Assembly (NCBI RefSeq): GCF_033546935.1
Contig: NZ_CP137854.1
Coordinates: forward strand, 1,550,001-1,614,000
Direction: 5' to 3'
From: Xylophilus sp. GOD-11R
Lineage (GTDB): Bacteria > Pseudomonadota > Gammaproteobacteria > Burkholderiales > Burkholderiaceae_C
Length of the DNA: 64,000 nucleotides
In this document: positions 1 through 7,927 of the stretch, one piece after another
Numbering within the stretch: the first letter of the stretch is position 1
Layout of the letters: every line of letters begins with the position of its first letter
The notes under the pieces: generated by a model
What the model was told of the DNA's origin: nothing
The model's input: only the letters and a program-made list of their open reading frames with translations
Database searches by the model: none
Program-made: the position numbers and the translations under genes

Positions 1-546
1 GGGCGTGTAGGCGAAGGACACGATGCGGTCGGTATCGGCCACGTAGAGCCGCTCGCCGATCAGCTGCACGCCGAAGGGCGAATTCAGCTTGTCCAGGAAC
101 ACGTGCTGCTCCCAGGGGCCGGAGCCGCTGGCGGGCTTGCGCAGCAGGGTGATGCGGTTGCCGCCCTTGCCGCTCTTGCCCGAACGGCTCTTCACCAGGC
201 CGGCAATGAGCTGCTTGGGCGTGGTGACGGCTTCGGTGCCCGGCCCGTTGGACTCGACCACCAGCACGTCGCCGTTGGGCAGGGTGAGCAGCTGGCGCGG
301 ATGCTGCAGGTTGTCGGCGATCTTCTCGATCTTCAGGCCGGCGGCGACCACCGGCCGGGCGTCACCCTGCCAGCCGGCGCGGCTCGGCACCTGCATCGGT
401 GGCACCAGGAAGTTCTTGGCGGCCGGCAGCACCGGGTCTTTGCCCATCTGATGGTTGGGGTCGACGGCGGCTTTTTCGCTGCAGGCCGCGAGCAATGCGA
501 CTGCCAGCAGGGTCGGCGCCAGCAGGAGTGGGTATCGATTTTTCAT
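1..546 (-). CDS. L-sorbosone dehydrogenase-like PQQ-type beta-propeller lipoprotein (partial, 3' end outside window)
   Basis: The reading frame starts at the ATG complementary to 544-546 and runs off the left edge, so about 182 residues are visible. The N-terminus is a lipoprotein signal: a charged start (MKNRY), a Leu/Ala-rich core and a lipobox LAAC-S, so the protein should be anchored in the envelope. The following segments (IADNLQHPRQLLTLPNGDVL, LNSPFGVQLIGERLYVADTD) are the propeller blades of the sorbosone/glucose dehydrogenase (GSDH-like) family, which oxidise sugars or sugar aldehydes in the periplasm, often with PQQ. It overlaps the DUF2231 gene by 4 bases, so the two are translationally coupled. 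The substrate cannot be told, and the catalytic region lies outside the window. Confidence 0.75.
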   Translation of the reverse strand, partial: MKNRYPLLLAPTLLAVALLAACSEKAAVDPNHQMGKDPVLPAAKNFLVPPMQVPSRAGWQGDARPVVAAGLKIEKIADNLQHPRQLLTLPNGDVLVVESNGPGTEAVTTPKQLIAGLVKSRSGKSGKGGNRITLLRKPASGSGPWEQHVFLDKLNSPFGVQLIGERLYVADTDRIVSFAYTP

Positions 547-983
547 GCGCGTTCTCCCTGCAAAGCCAGCCGTTGCAGCGAGACGAGCACATTGCCGCTG
601 GTCAGCAGGACGACGGTCGCGATCGACAACCAGACGCCGGCCGGCACGATGCCGTAGGCGTCGCGGCTGTGCACGAAGGCATTGAAGATGGCAGCCACGA
701 TGCCCACCAGGTGCAGCCAGAAGGCCATCCTGGCGCGGCCGGTGCTGGGCACGGCACCGGGAAACCACACCTGCACCAGGTTGATGAGGCGGGGAATGAT
801 CGCGATGACCAGGCCGATCGAGATCAGCCAGGCGGCCGCCTTGAACCACAGCACGTCGGTGCTCTGCGCATACACCACGTCGAATATGAGGGCGGCGACG
901 AAGAAGCCGAAGCCGATGGCGTCGAGCAGGTCGAAGGCCACGGCGGCGACCGGGGAGGGTGGTGGACGGACGTCGGGTCTCAT
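543..983 (-). CDS. DUF2231 family membrane protein
   Basis: This 146-residue protein has four hydrophobic segments (near residues 22-40, 48-66, 87-103 and 118-137), the pattern of the DUF2231 family of small inner-membrane proteins. It is first in a two-gene minus-strand unit: its last four bases overlap the start of the sorbosone dehydrogenase-like lipoprotein. DUF2231 proteins often sit next to PQQ or haem redox proteins, so an electron-transfer or assembly role is a reasonable inference, but no haem-binding motif is seen. The start is the only clear ATG before the first membrane segment. Confidence 0.7.
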   Translation of the reverse strand: MRPDVRPPPSPVAAVAFDLLDAIGFGFFVAALIFDVVYAQSTDVLWFKAAAWLISIGLVIAIIPRLINLVQVWFPGAVPSTGRARMAFWLHLVGIVAAIFNAFVHSRDAYGIVPAGVWLSIATVVLLTSGNVLVSLQRLALQGERA

Positions 984-1141
984 GCGTTTTCGTGCCGCGC
1001 CGCCATGGGGTCATGGGTGCGGCCTGGAGTGAATGGATAGTCGCGCAGCGTAGTGGCGAATCCGGTGATCCGGCTCCATTCCCGGCACTTGACGCCCTTG
1101 GCCTACATGATTTTCGGCAACGCGGGAAAAGCCGCCGGGCC

Positions 1142-2419
1142 TCAGCCGCGCGGCCGGGTTTCCGGCAAGGCCAGGGCCACGGCGAACCCGAGCGCGGCGA
1201 TGCCGCCCAGCACCAGGAACGTGGTCACCTGCCCGGCCGCATCGGCCAGGTAGCCCGCCAGGCCGTTGCTGACGAAGGCGCCGACGCCTTGCACCGTGGA
1301 GAGTGCGCCGAGCGCCACGTTGAAACCGCCGGTGTTGCGGGTGAGGTCGGCGACGATCAGCACGCCCAGCACCCCGAACACGCCGGTGCTGAGCGCGTCG
1401 GTGCACTGGGCGGCCAGCAGCAGCATCGGCGAGTCGCTCGCCGCCGACAGTACGGCGCGCAAGGCCAGCGCGGCGAAGGCGAACAGCAACAGGGGCTTGC
1501 GTCCGATCGAGCTGGTGAGCCGGCCGCACAGCGGCGCGACCGCGACGAAGAGAACCTGCGAGGCCGCGATGTAGCCGGCGGTCATCAGCAGGGCGCGCTG
1601 GCCGCCTTCGCCCTTGCCCAGCAACTGGGTGACCAGCGGCACCATGGCGACGTCGGCCGCATAGAACAGCACCGCGCAGACCATGAAGATCCGCACCGTG
1701 CGTTCCCGCCAGAGGCCGGCCAGCGTCGACACCACTTCGCCGGCGGCCGCCCGCAGGCCGGTGCCGGCATCGCCCGGCGACGCGGCGGCGGCTTCGCCTT
1801 CGTTGCCCCGCGCGGCTTCGAAGTCGATGGTCGACCCCCGGATGCGCTGCACGCATACCAGCGACAGCACACAGAAGACCAATGCCGCCTGGAACATCGC
1901 GGGCAATCCCAGCGCGTGGCCGGCTGCGGCCAGCACCAGGGCGCTGAACACGCTGCCGCCCGCATTGAAGGCCTGGCCGATGCCGGTCTGCCGGTCCATG
2001 CCGATCTTGCCGAACATGCCCAGGGTGATGGCGGCCAGCGCCGGCGGGAACACCGCACGCGCGATGCCCATCACGCCTTGCGAAGCCCAGACGGCGGGCA
2101 CCGAGGTGGACCAGAGCAGCATCACGCAGCCCAACCCGATCAGCACCACCGCGCCGCCGACCAGCCAGCGTTTGGCCCGGTGGCGATCCACCAGCGCGCC
2201 GATCGGCGTCTGCACGACCAGCTGGACGACATTGCCGAAGGCCAGCGCCGCGCCGACCTGCGTGGTGCTCCAGTGCGCCGCGGATTGCAGGTAGAGCGCG
2301 ATGAAAGGTACCAGGCCCAGCTCTACCTGGGCGATGACGAAATTGAGGGCGCGCAGCCAACCGATGCTGGCGGGATGGGGGGTGGATGTCGGGGAAGGCG
2401 TGTGTTCGTGTCGGTTCAT
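1142..2419 (-). CDS. Major facilitator superfamily (MFS) transporter
   Basis: A 425-residue polytopic membrane protein with about twelve hydrophobic segments in two halves separated by a hydrophilic loop near residues 190-230. The motif GALVDRHRAKRWLVGG after the second helix is the MFS signature A loop (GxLaDrxgrkr). The equivalent in the second half is GRLTSSIGRKPLL. The start was placed at the ATG ending at 2419 (MNRHEHTP). The frame stays open 19 codons further upstream, but that stretch has no membrane character. Substrate unknown; drug or metabolite export is typical for this subgroup. It stands alone, with a 183-base gap to the upstream glycosyltransferase. Confidence 0.85.
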   Translation of the reverse strand: MNRHEHTPSPTSTPHPASIGWLRALNFVIAQVELGLVPFIALYLQSAAHWSTTQVGAALAFGNVVQLVVQTPIGALVDRHRAKRWLVGGAVVLIGLGCVMLLWSTSVPAVWASQGVMGIARAVFPPALAAITLGMFGKIGMDRQTGIGQAFNAGGSVFSALVLAAAGHALGLPAMFQAALVFCVLSLVCVQRIRGSTIDFEAARGNEGEAAAASPGDAGTGLRAAAGEVVSTLAGLWRERTVRIFMVCAVLFYAADVAMVPLVTQLLGKGEGGQRALLMTAGYIAASQVLFVAVAPLCGRLTSSIGRKPLLLFAFAALALRAVLSAASDSPMLLLAAQCTDALSTGVFGVLGVLIVADLTRNTGGFNVALGALSTVQGVGAFVSNGLAGYLADAAGQVTTFLVLGGIAALGFAVALALPETRPRG

Positions 2420-2602
2420 CGGAAGACCAGAAGGGGCGCGTGAGGACGACGACGCCACCGTGCGCGAAGCCGGCATGAAGCTTCGCCCGGCGCTGGTTCG
2501 TCCGGCGGGCCGTTAGGCCCTTCGTGGCGTAGGAGCGCAGGCCACGACGCCTGCGACGGGCCTGCCAGGATGGGCGGACGGCGACGCGGGCCGGTGCCGC
2601 TG

Positions 2603-3829
2603 TCAGGCTGTTTCGGCGGTGTTGACGATCGCCGGCTTGCGGGCCGCCACCTGGCGCAGCAGGCGCGCGGCGTGGGCGGTGTCGGCATCGGCCCAGGAAA
2701 AGTCGTGGTCGGGGTAGTGCCGCATCCAGTCGCGGTAGCGGATCAGCCGCGAATCCACCCCGTGGTAATGCGCGAAGGCCGGGCCGTATTCGGTGTTGGC
2801 CGACCAGTGGGTGGCCACCACCGGCACCTGCATCTCCAGGAACTCGCGGATGTTGAGCCCGTAGGCCTCGGCGCGGTGCAACGACAGGTAGACGTCGGCC
2901 ATGCGCTGGAACTGCGCCTGCTGGCGGTCGGAAAAGTCCTGCCGCACCAGCCGCACGTTGCCGGCGCCGCCCACCATCTCGTGCAGCTCGCGCTCCACGA
3001 TGCGGGTCGCTTCCGAGCAGCGCAGCTTGATCAGCAGCACATGGTTGGGGCAGTCGCCGAAGGCCTGCTGCCAGGCTTTCACGTGCGCCCACGGATTCTT
3101 GCGCTCCGGGCAGACCTTGATGTCCATGATGGCCAGCCCGAGGAACGCGTCCGGCGGCACGCCGAAGGCCGCGCGGTCGGCGGCGGTGAGGTGGGGGTCG
3201 ACCTCGACGTGGTGCGGCACCACGTGGACCGGCAAGGCGCCGGCCGAGCGGATCGCGGCGGCCGAGAATTCCGAAGGCGTCCAGATCTCGTCGACCAGTT
3301 CCAGCGCGAAATGCCAGTCGCGCGGGAACAGGTCGTTCTCCCAGGCCCACATGCCGGTGCGGTGGGCACGCGCCAGTTGCTCGGGGGCAAACAGGCGCAA
3401 GGCACGGCGCAGCCGGCGCGGCTGGCAGAGCAGGTAGAGGCGCGACACCGGCAGCCTCAGGTGGCGGCCGTCCTGCACCGATGCGCCGGGCGCCGGCGGC
3501 GTGAGGCTCACCAGGATCAGCCCCGGGTGCCGTACCCGCAGCCGCGCGGCTTCGGAGGCCGCCGCGCGCGACAGCCCGGTCTTGCCGCCGAAATCGCCGA
3601 CCGCCACCACGCAGCCCTCGTCTTCGGCCAGCAGCGCCTGTCCGTCGTCGCGCCTGTAGGGCCGCAGCACCCGCGTGTTCAGCGCGGACAGTCGCCAGCG
3701 GTGCAGCCGCTCGACCAGCCGCGCGAGCGTGCGGCGCACGCTCCAGCGGCGCATCGACAGCGGAAAACTCTCAAAGGCCGAGGGCTCGATCGGGACGGGG
3801 GACAGAGGACGGAAATCGGGCAGGGACAT
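2603..3829 (-). CDS. Glycosyltransferase, GT-B fold, family 4-like
   Basis: The 408-residue soluble protein carries the hallmarks of retaining GT-B enzymes: an N-terminal half containing EIWTPSEFSAAAIRSAG (acceptor-side loop), HVVPHHVEVD at the hinge, and a C-terminal donor-binding half with VYLSLHRAEAYGLNIREFLE, which matches the EX7E-type nucleotide-sugar site of GT4 (ExfGlnixEaxa). The sugar and acceptor are not known. There is no polysaccharide gene cluster around it, so it may modify a surface glycan or protein as a lone gene. It is divergent from the dienelactone hydrolase gene across 126 bases. Confidence 0.75.
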   Translation of the reverse strand: MSLPDFRPLSPVPIEPSAFESFPLSMRRWSVRRTLARLVERLHRWRLSALNTRVLRPYRRDDGQALLAEDEGCVVAVGDFGGKTGLSRAAASEAARLRVRHPGLILVSLTPPAPGASVQDGRHLRLPVSRLYLLCQPRRLRRALRLFAPEQLARAHRTGMWAWENDLFPRDWHFALELVDEIWTPSEFSAAAIRSAGALPVHVVPHHVEVDPHLTAADRAAFGVPPDAFLGLAIMDIKVCPERKNPWAHVKAWQQAFGDCPNHVLLIKLRCSEATRIVERELHEMVGGAGNVRLVRQDFSDRQQAQFQRMADVYLSLHRAEAYGLNIREFLEMQVPVVATHWSANTEYGPAFAHYHGVDSRLIRYRDWMRHYPDHDFSWADADTAHAARLLRQVAARKPAIVNTAETA

Positions 3830-3955
3830 TCGGCGAAGGGACGGGACGGCGTCGCACGGGAGCGGTGGGCATTATCGCCAGGGGGGTGTTCCACCCCGCG
3901 GGAAGCCGTCGTCCCCGCGGGGGTATGGCGTTCGGAGCGCACTAGACTTTGCCGC

Positions 3956-4696
3956 ATGCCCGACACCTCCATCACCATCCGCACCCGCGACGGCGACTGC
4001 CCCGCGCACTTCCTTACCCCGGCGGACGAAGGCCGCTGGCCGGCCGTCGTCTTCTTCGGCGACGCCGGCGGCATGCGGCCGGCGATGGTCGCCATGGCGC
4101 GTCGCCTGGCCGATGCCGGCTACGCCGTGCTGCTGCCCGATCCGTTCTACCGATTCGGCCCCTACGAGCCACTGGTGCCCGTCGAGGTGTTCGCCGGCGA
4201 CGTGGCGGCCATCCTGGGGCCGCTGATGGCGACCTCGGGCAACCCGCGCGCGGCCGAGGACACGCCGGCCTTCCTGGCCTGGCTCGACGCCCACGAGCAG
4301 GTCGATGCCGCCCGCCTCGGCGCGGTGGGTTTCTGCATGGGCAGCGGCATGGCGCTCACGGCGGCCGGCACGGTGCCAAGCCGCTTCGCCGCGGTGGCGA
4401 GCTTTCACGGCGGCCATCTGGCCACCGACGACGAGGCCAGCCCGCACCTGCTTGCCGACAGACTGCAGGCCGAGGTCTACATCGCCGCCGCCGACCAGGA
4501 CGCGAGCTACCCGCCCGCCATGGCCGAACGGCTGGAAAACGCGCTCGCCGAGGCCGGGGTGGACTGCACCTCCGAAACCTATGTCGGCGCGGCCCATGGC
4601 TGGATGGTGCTCGACTTCCCCGTGTACGACCCGGTCGCGGCCGAGCACGGCTGGCGGGCGATGCTGGCCCTCTTCGAGCGCCGGCTGCGCGGATGA
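3956..4696 (+). CDS. Dienelactone hydrolase family alpha/beta hydrolase
   Basis: This 246-residue protein shows the dienelactone hydrolase triad. The nucleophile is Cys127 in GFCMGSG (the family uses Cys rather than Ser), the Asp is in [11 protein letters not shown], and the His is in AAHGWM. The family hydrolyses enol-lactones and related esters in aromatic catabolism, but many members are general esterases. The start at 3956 (MPDTSITI) follows the point where coding character begins; the frame is open far upstream only by chance. Its stop overlaps the rluE start (ATGA), so the two are co-translated. No chlorocatechol genes lie nearby, so the substrate is open. Confidence 0.85.
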   Translation: MPDTSITIRTRDGDCPAHFLTPADEGRWPAVVFFGDAGGMRPAMVAMARRLADAGYAVLLPDPFYRFGPYEPLVPVEVFAGDVAAILGPLMATSGNPRAAEDTPAFLAWLDAHEQVDAARLGAVGFCMGSGMALTAAGTVPSRFAAVASFHGGHLATDDEASPHLLADRLQAEVYIAAADQDASYPPAMAERLENALAEAGVDCTSETYVGAAHGWMVLDFPVYDPVAAEHGWRAMLALFERRLRG

Positions 4697-5244
4697 CGCC
4701 TCGCCTGATCTGCTTCAACAAGCCCTACGGCGTGCTCAGCCAGTTCACGCCGGAAGGCCGCTGGCAGGGGCTCAAGGGCTACATCGACCTGCCGGGCGTC
4801 TACGTGGCCGGCCGGCTGGATGCGGACAGTGAAGGCCTGCTGCTGCTGACCGATGACGGGCCGCTGCAGGCGCGCATCTCCAGCCCGCGTTTCAAGATGG
4901 AGAAGACCTACTGGGTGCAGGTGGAGGGCGTGCCGGACGCCGCTGCGCTCGAAACATTGCGGCGCGGCGTGTCGCTCAAGGACGGTATGACGCTGCCAGC
5001 GCGCGCCCGTCTGCTCGAGCCTGCGCCCGCGCTGTGGGAGCGCGATCCGCCGATCCGCCAGCGCCAGTCGATTCCCACCGCCTGGCTGGAGCTGGTGATC
5101 CGCGAAGGCCGCAACCGGCAGGTGCGGCGCATGACGGCGGCGGTCGGCTTTCCGACGCTGCGCCTGGTGCGCGCGGCGATCGGCCCCTATGCGCTGGGCG
5201 ACCTGGCGCCCGGCCGCTGGCGCGAGGCGGCACCGCCCGCCTGA
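4693..5244 (+). CDS. rluE: 23S rRNA pseudouridine synthase, RluE-type
   Basis: The 183-residue protein is a short RsuA/RluE-family enzyme without an S4 domain. It begins with the family opening [14 protein letters not shown] and has the catalytic loop [13 protein letters not shown] with the nucleophilic aspartate Asp43. The C-terminal [15 protein letters not shown] is the second family signature. Enzymes of this length that lack S4 are RluE, which isomerises U2457 (E. coli numbering) in 23S rRNA. It starts inside the stop codon of the dienelactone hydrolase gene, so coupling is likely although the functions are unrelated. Confidence 0.88.
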   Translation: MTPRLICFNKPYGVLSQFTPEGRWQGLKGYIDLPGVYVAGRLDADSEGLLLLTDDGPLQARISSPRFKMEKTYWVQVEGVPDAAALETLRRGVSLKDGMTLPARARLLEPAPALWERDPPIRQRQSIPTAWLELVIREGRNRQVRRMTAAVGFPTLRLVRAAIGPYALGDLAPGRWREAAPPA

Positions 5245-5248
5245 CCGC

Positions 5249-5686
5249 TCAAGGCTTCAGGTCGAGCGCCGCCCGCCCGCTTCCGTCCATTCGCATCGGG
5301 TAGGAGCCGTGCTCGTGCACGACGCGCCAGCCGACGGGCTCGCGGCGCAGCACCACGGTGCGACGGTTCCAGATGTCGACCGGCCCGCTGTCCTTCTTGG
5401 TGCCACGCATGCGGCTCAGGCCGTGCACCACGGCCAGGTCGCCGTCGACCATCACCACCGGGTCGGCCATCTGCACGGTGACGCCGTTCTCCCAGGTGGC
5501 GAACCAGGCGTTCAGGCCCCGGTCGTCACGCGCGGCCGCGCCGCGGTATTCGAGCGGCGGCGGCAGGTCGTAGACCACCGCGTCGTCGGCGATGGCCGCA
5601 TGCACGGCGGCGGCGTCGCCCCGGGCGATGGCGGCTTCCTGCTCGCGGAGCAGGGCGAGGATGGTCTGGACATCGCTATCAGGCAT
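5249..5686 (-). CDS. SnoaL-like / DUF4440 ketosteroid isomerase-fold protein
   Basis: A 145-residue cone-shaped NTF2-fold protein. It opens with an acidic helix (LLREQEAAIARGDAAAVHA), then AIADDAVVYDLPPPL, and ends with WRVVHEHGSYPMRM, the usual layout of the SnoaL/DUF4440 group. Such proteins bind or isomerise small hydrophobic molecules, but the function here cannot be fixed. The gene overlaps the end of the upstream GST gene by 8 bases, so the pair forms one minus-strand transcription unit. Its 3' end almost meets rluE, only 4 bases away. Confidence 0.75.
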   Translation of the reverse strand: MPDSDVQTILALLREQEAAIARGDAAAVHAAIADDAVVYDLPPPLEYRGAAARDDRGLNAWFATWENGVTVQMADPVVMVDGDLAVVHGLSRMRGTKKDSGPVDIWNRRTVVLRREPVGWRVVHEHGSYPMRMDGSGRAALDLKP

Positions 5687-6368
5687 CGTGCTTCTCCTTC
5701 TGGTCGTATCGCATGTCGGCCATCGAGTGCTGGCAGATCTCCGCGCGTTGCTCCTGCACCGCGCGCCGGTAGGCCGGCCGATCCAGGCAGCGGTGCTGGT
5801 AGGCGGCGAGCGCAGGAAAATCGTCGAGCAGCTGCAGCCCGCGTGCGATCTTGAGTACCGAAGCCAGCATCAGGTCGGCCACGGTGAAGGTTTCGCCGAC
5901 GAGATAGCTGCGGCCGGTCAGCGCCTGCTGCGTCTGTTCGAGCCGCTGGCGGGCGGCGGCCACCACCAGCGGGCGGCGCTGCGCCTTGGCGGCTTCGTCC
6001 TGCAGGAAGTATTCGACCTCGGCGACGTTCATCAGAGAGGGCTCGACCGAGTTGAGCGCCGCGATCACCCAGCCCACCACCAGGCTGCGCTCGGCGCCCT
6101 CGGGCGGCAGGAGCCTGCCGGCGCGGGTGGCCACGTCGATCACGATGGCACCGCTCTCGAACATCGGCGGCCGGTCGTCCTCCAGCAGGCAGGGCACCTG
6201 AGCGAAGGGCTGCAGCAGGCGGTAGGCCGGCGAGGCCATGGTCGGCGCGTCGAGCAGGCGCACCCGGTAGGGCCAGCCGACTTCCTGCAGGATCCAGCGC
6301 ACGCGGTGGTCGCGCACATTGCCTGCCGCGAAGGCCGGCGCCCACTTCATGGCGGTCACGGTGATCAT
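5679..6368 (-). CDS. Glutathione S-transferase family protein
   Basis: This 229-residue protein has the thioredoxin-like N-terminal half (KWAPAFAAGNVRDHRVRWIL, with PFAQVPCLLED as the cis-Pro loop and FESGAIVIDVA for the gamma-glutamyl contact). An all-helical C-terminal half follows, including GETFTVADLMLASVL, the N-capping box typical of GSTs. It should act in the cytosol in detoxification or thiol transfer; the subgroup is not clear. It is the first gene of a two-gene unit with the SnoaL-like protein and is divergent from the VOC gene. Confidence 0.85.
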   Translation of the reverse strand: MITVTAMKWAPAFAAGNVRDHRVRWILQEVGWPYRVRLLDAPTMASPAYRLLQPFAQVPCLLEDDRPPMFESGAIVIDVATRAGRLLPPEGAERSLVVGWVIAALNSVEPSLMNVAEVEYFLQDEAAKAQRRPLVVAAARQRLEQTQQALTGRSYLVGETFTVADLMLASVLKIARGLQLLDDFPALAAYQHRCLDRPAYRRAVQEQRAEICQHSMADMRYDQKEKHDA

Positions 6369-6511
6369 GTCGATGCCTCCAGTCCTGCCGGGAGCGGCAT
6401 GCTACGAAGCCGGCGGCCAGGAGGGGTTACAGGCCGTTTTTCGTCCCCCGGACCGCGTGGCGCGCGACAATGCCGGCCGGCCTACCGCTCCCCCTTTCGG
6501 AAAATCCACGC

Positions 6512-6886
6512 ATGCTGGACGCCACTTTCATCCTCTACGTGAGCGACCTCGACCGGAGCACACGGTTCTACGCGCAGCTGCTCCAGCGCTCGCCGGTGCC
6601 CTTCGAGCCGACCTTCGTGATGTTCTTCCTCGAATCGGGCGCGCGCCTGGGGCTGGTGGCGCGCGAGACGGTGGAAGACTCGCCCGCCATGACCTCGCAG
6701 GGCTTCGAACTCGATTTTCCGGTGGGCGACAACGCCGACGTCGACCGGCTGCACGACGAATGGGCAGGCCTGGGCGCGGTCATCGTCCGACCGCCGCACG
6801 ACATGCCCTTCGCCTACAACTTCCTGGCCGCCGACCCCGACGGCCACCGGCTGCGGGTGTTCTGCCGGCGCGTGGCCGGTTCCTGA
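6512..6886 (+). CDS. VOC (glyoxalase/bleomycin resistance) family protein
   Basis: A 124-residue protein with the paired beta-alpha-beta-beta-beta modules of the vicinal-oxygen-chelate fold: FILYVSDLDRSTRFYAQLL opens the first and IVRPPHDMPFAYNFLAADPD closes the second with the usual DPDGHRLRVF ending. The start was set at MLDATF; the upstream in-frame ATG at 6470 adds 14 residues without family resemblance. It lies 9 bases before the AraC regulator and is probably cotranscribed with it. The reaction is unknown; VOC proteins range from isomerases to antibiotic-binding proteins. Confidence 0.8.
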   Translation: MLDATFILYVSDLDRSTRFYAQLLQRSPVPFEPTFVMFFLESGARLGLVARETVEDSPAMTSQGFELDFPVGDNADVDRLHDEWAGLGAVIVRPPHDMPFAYNFLAADPDGHRLRVFCRRVAGS

Positions 6887-6895
6887 GGCGGGGCC

Positions 6896-7801
6896 GTGTC
6901 CGAGCTGACCGAGTTCGAGTTTCCAACCTTCCAGCGCTCGGCCTTCAGCGGCCCGGAGAGCGAGTTCTATTTCGACCTGGTGCGGCTGGAGGGCCGGCCG
7001 GACATCCCGCGCGGCTTTCCGCACCGCCACGACTATTACCACCTGCTGTGGATGAGCGAGGCCGCCGGCAGCCACATGCTGGATTTCGAGCATTACGAGG
7101 CGCGCGCCAACGCGGTCTTCTTCGTGTCGCCCGGGCAACTGCACGCCTGGGAGTCGACCGTGCGGCCCAAGGGCTTCGTGGTCAATTTCAGCACCGAGTT
7201 CTTCGTGCAGATGTTCCCTCGCGCCGAGGAGATCGCGCAGTACCCGTTCTTCCACATCGCCTCCAACTCGCCGGTGCTCTACCTCGACCAGGCCCAGCAC
7301 GACGCGCTGCTGCCGATCCTGCTGGAGATGGAAAAGGAGATGCTCGGCCGCGCCGAGGCGCACCTGGACATCGTGCGGGCCTACCTGCTGGTGCTGCTGA
7401 GCCGCCTGCGCCGGCTCTATCCGCGCCCGGCCGACGACGGCGCGCCGGCGCACAGCCATTCGCTGACCAAGCGCTTCTGCCTGCTGATCGACCGCCACTA
7501 CCTCGAATTCGGCCCGCTGCGCGACTACGCCGAGCGGCTCTTCGTCACCGAGCGCCAGCTCAACGACGCGGTCAAGCGCACGCTCGGCAAGACCGCCGGC
7601 CAGTTGGTGCAGGACCGGCTGGTGCTGGAGGCCAAGCGCCTGCTGAGCAACACCGACATGGGCATCGCCGAGATCGCCTTCCAGCTGCGTTTCGAGGACC
7701 ACGCCTACTTCGGCCGTTTCTTCAAGAAGCACACGCGGCTCACGCCCGGCGAGTTTCGCAAGCGCTACTGCGGCGCCGTGCCGCGGCCGTCCCTCGCGTA
7801 A
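6896..7801 (+). CDS. AraC family transcriptional regulator
   Basis: The 301-residue protein starts with GTG at 6896. It has an N-terminal cupin-type effector domain (FPHRHDYYHLLWM, then a beta-rich stretch) and the two C-terminal helix-turn-helix motifs of AraC/XylS proteins. The second of these contains GIAEIAFQLRFEDHAYFGRFF followed by the conserved TPGEFRKRY. It lies directly upstream of the ThDP enzyme and TRAP genes on the same strand. I infer that it controls that cluster, with the transported compound or a metabolite as effector. No operator could be identified in the 126-base gap that follows. Confidence 0.88.
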   Translation: MSELTEFEFPTFQRSAFSGPESEFYFDLVRLEGRPDIPRGFPHRHDYYHLLWMSEAAGSHMLDFEHYEARANAVFFVSPGQLHAWESTVRPKGFVVNFSTEFFVQMFPRAEEIAQYPFFHIASNSPVLYLDQAQHDALLPILLEMEKEMLGRAEAHLDIVRAYLLVLLSRLRRLYPRPADDGAPAHSHSLTKRFCLLIDRHYLEFGPLRDYAERLFVTERQLNDAVKRTLGKTAGQLVQDRLVLEAKRLLSNTDMGIAEIAFQLRFEDHAYFGRFFKKHTRLTPGEFRKRYCGAVPRPSLA

Positions 7802-7927
7802 GCCCCTAGCCCGCGCCGCGAAAAAGTACCACGACGGATCGCATTCGTCCTAACGCCTGCGGGGGGTCGGCTCCTAGAGTTCCAGCCATCCCGAAACCTC
7901 CGCCCCTGGTGGGCACGACGGCAGGCG

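Noticed and set aside
2570..3955. A long upstream extension of the dienelactone hydrolase frame
   Set aside because: It lies antisense to the glycosyltransferase and has no hydrolase similarity; the enzyme begins at 3956.
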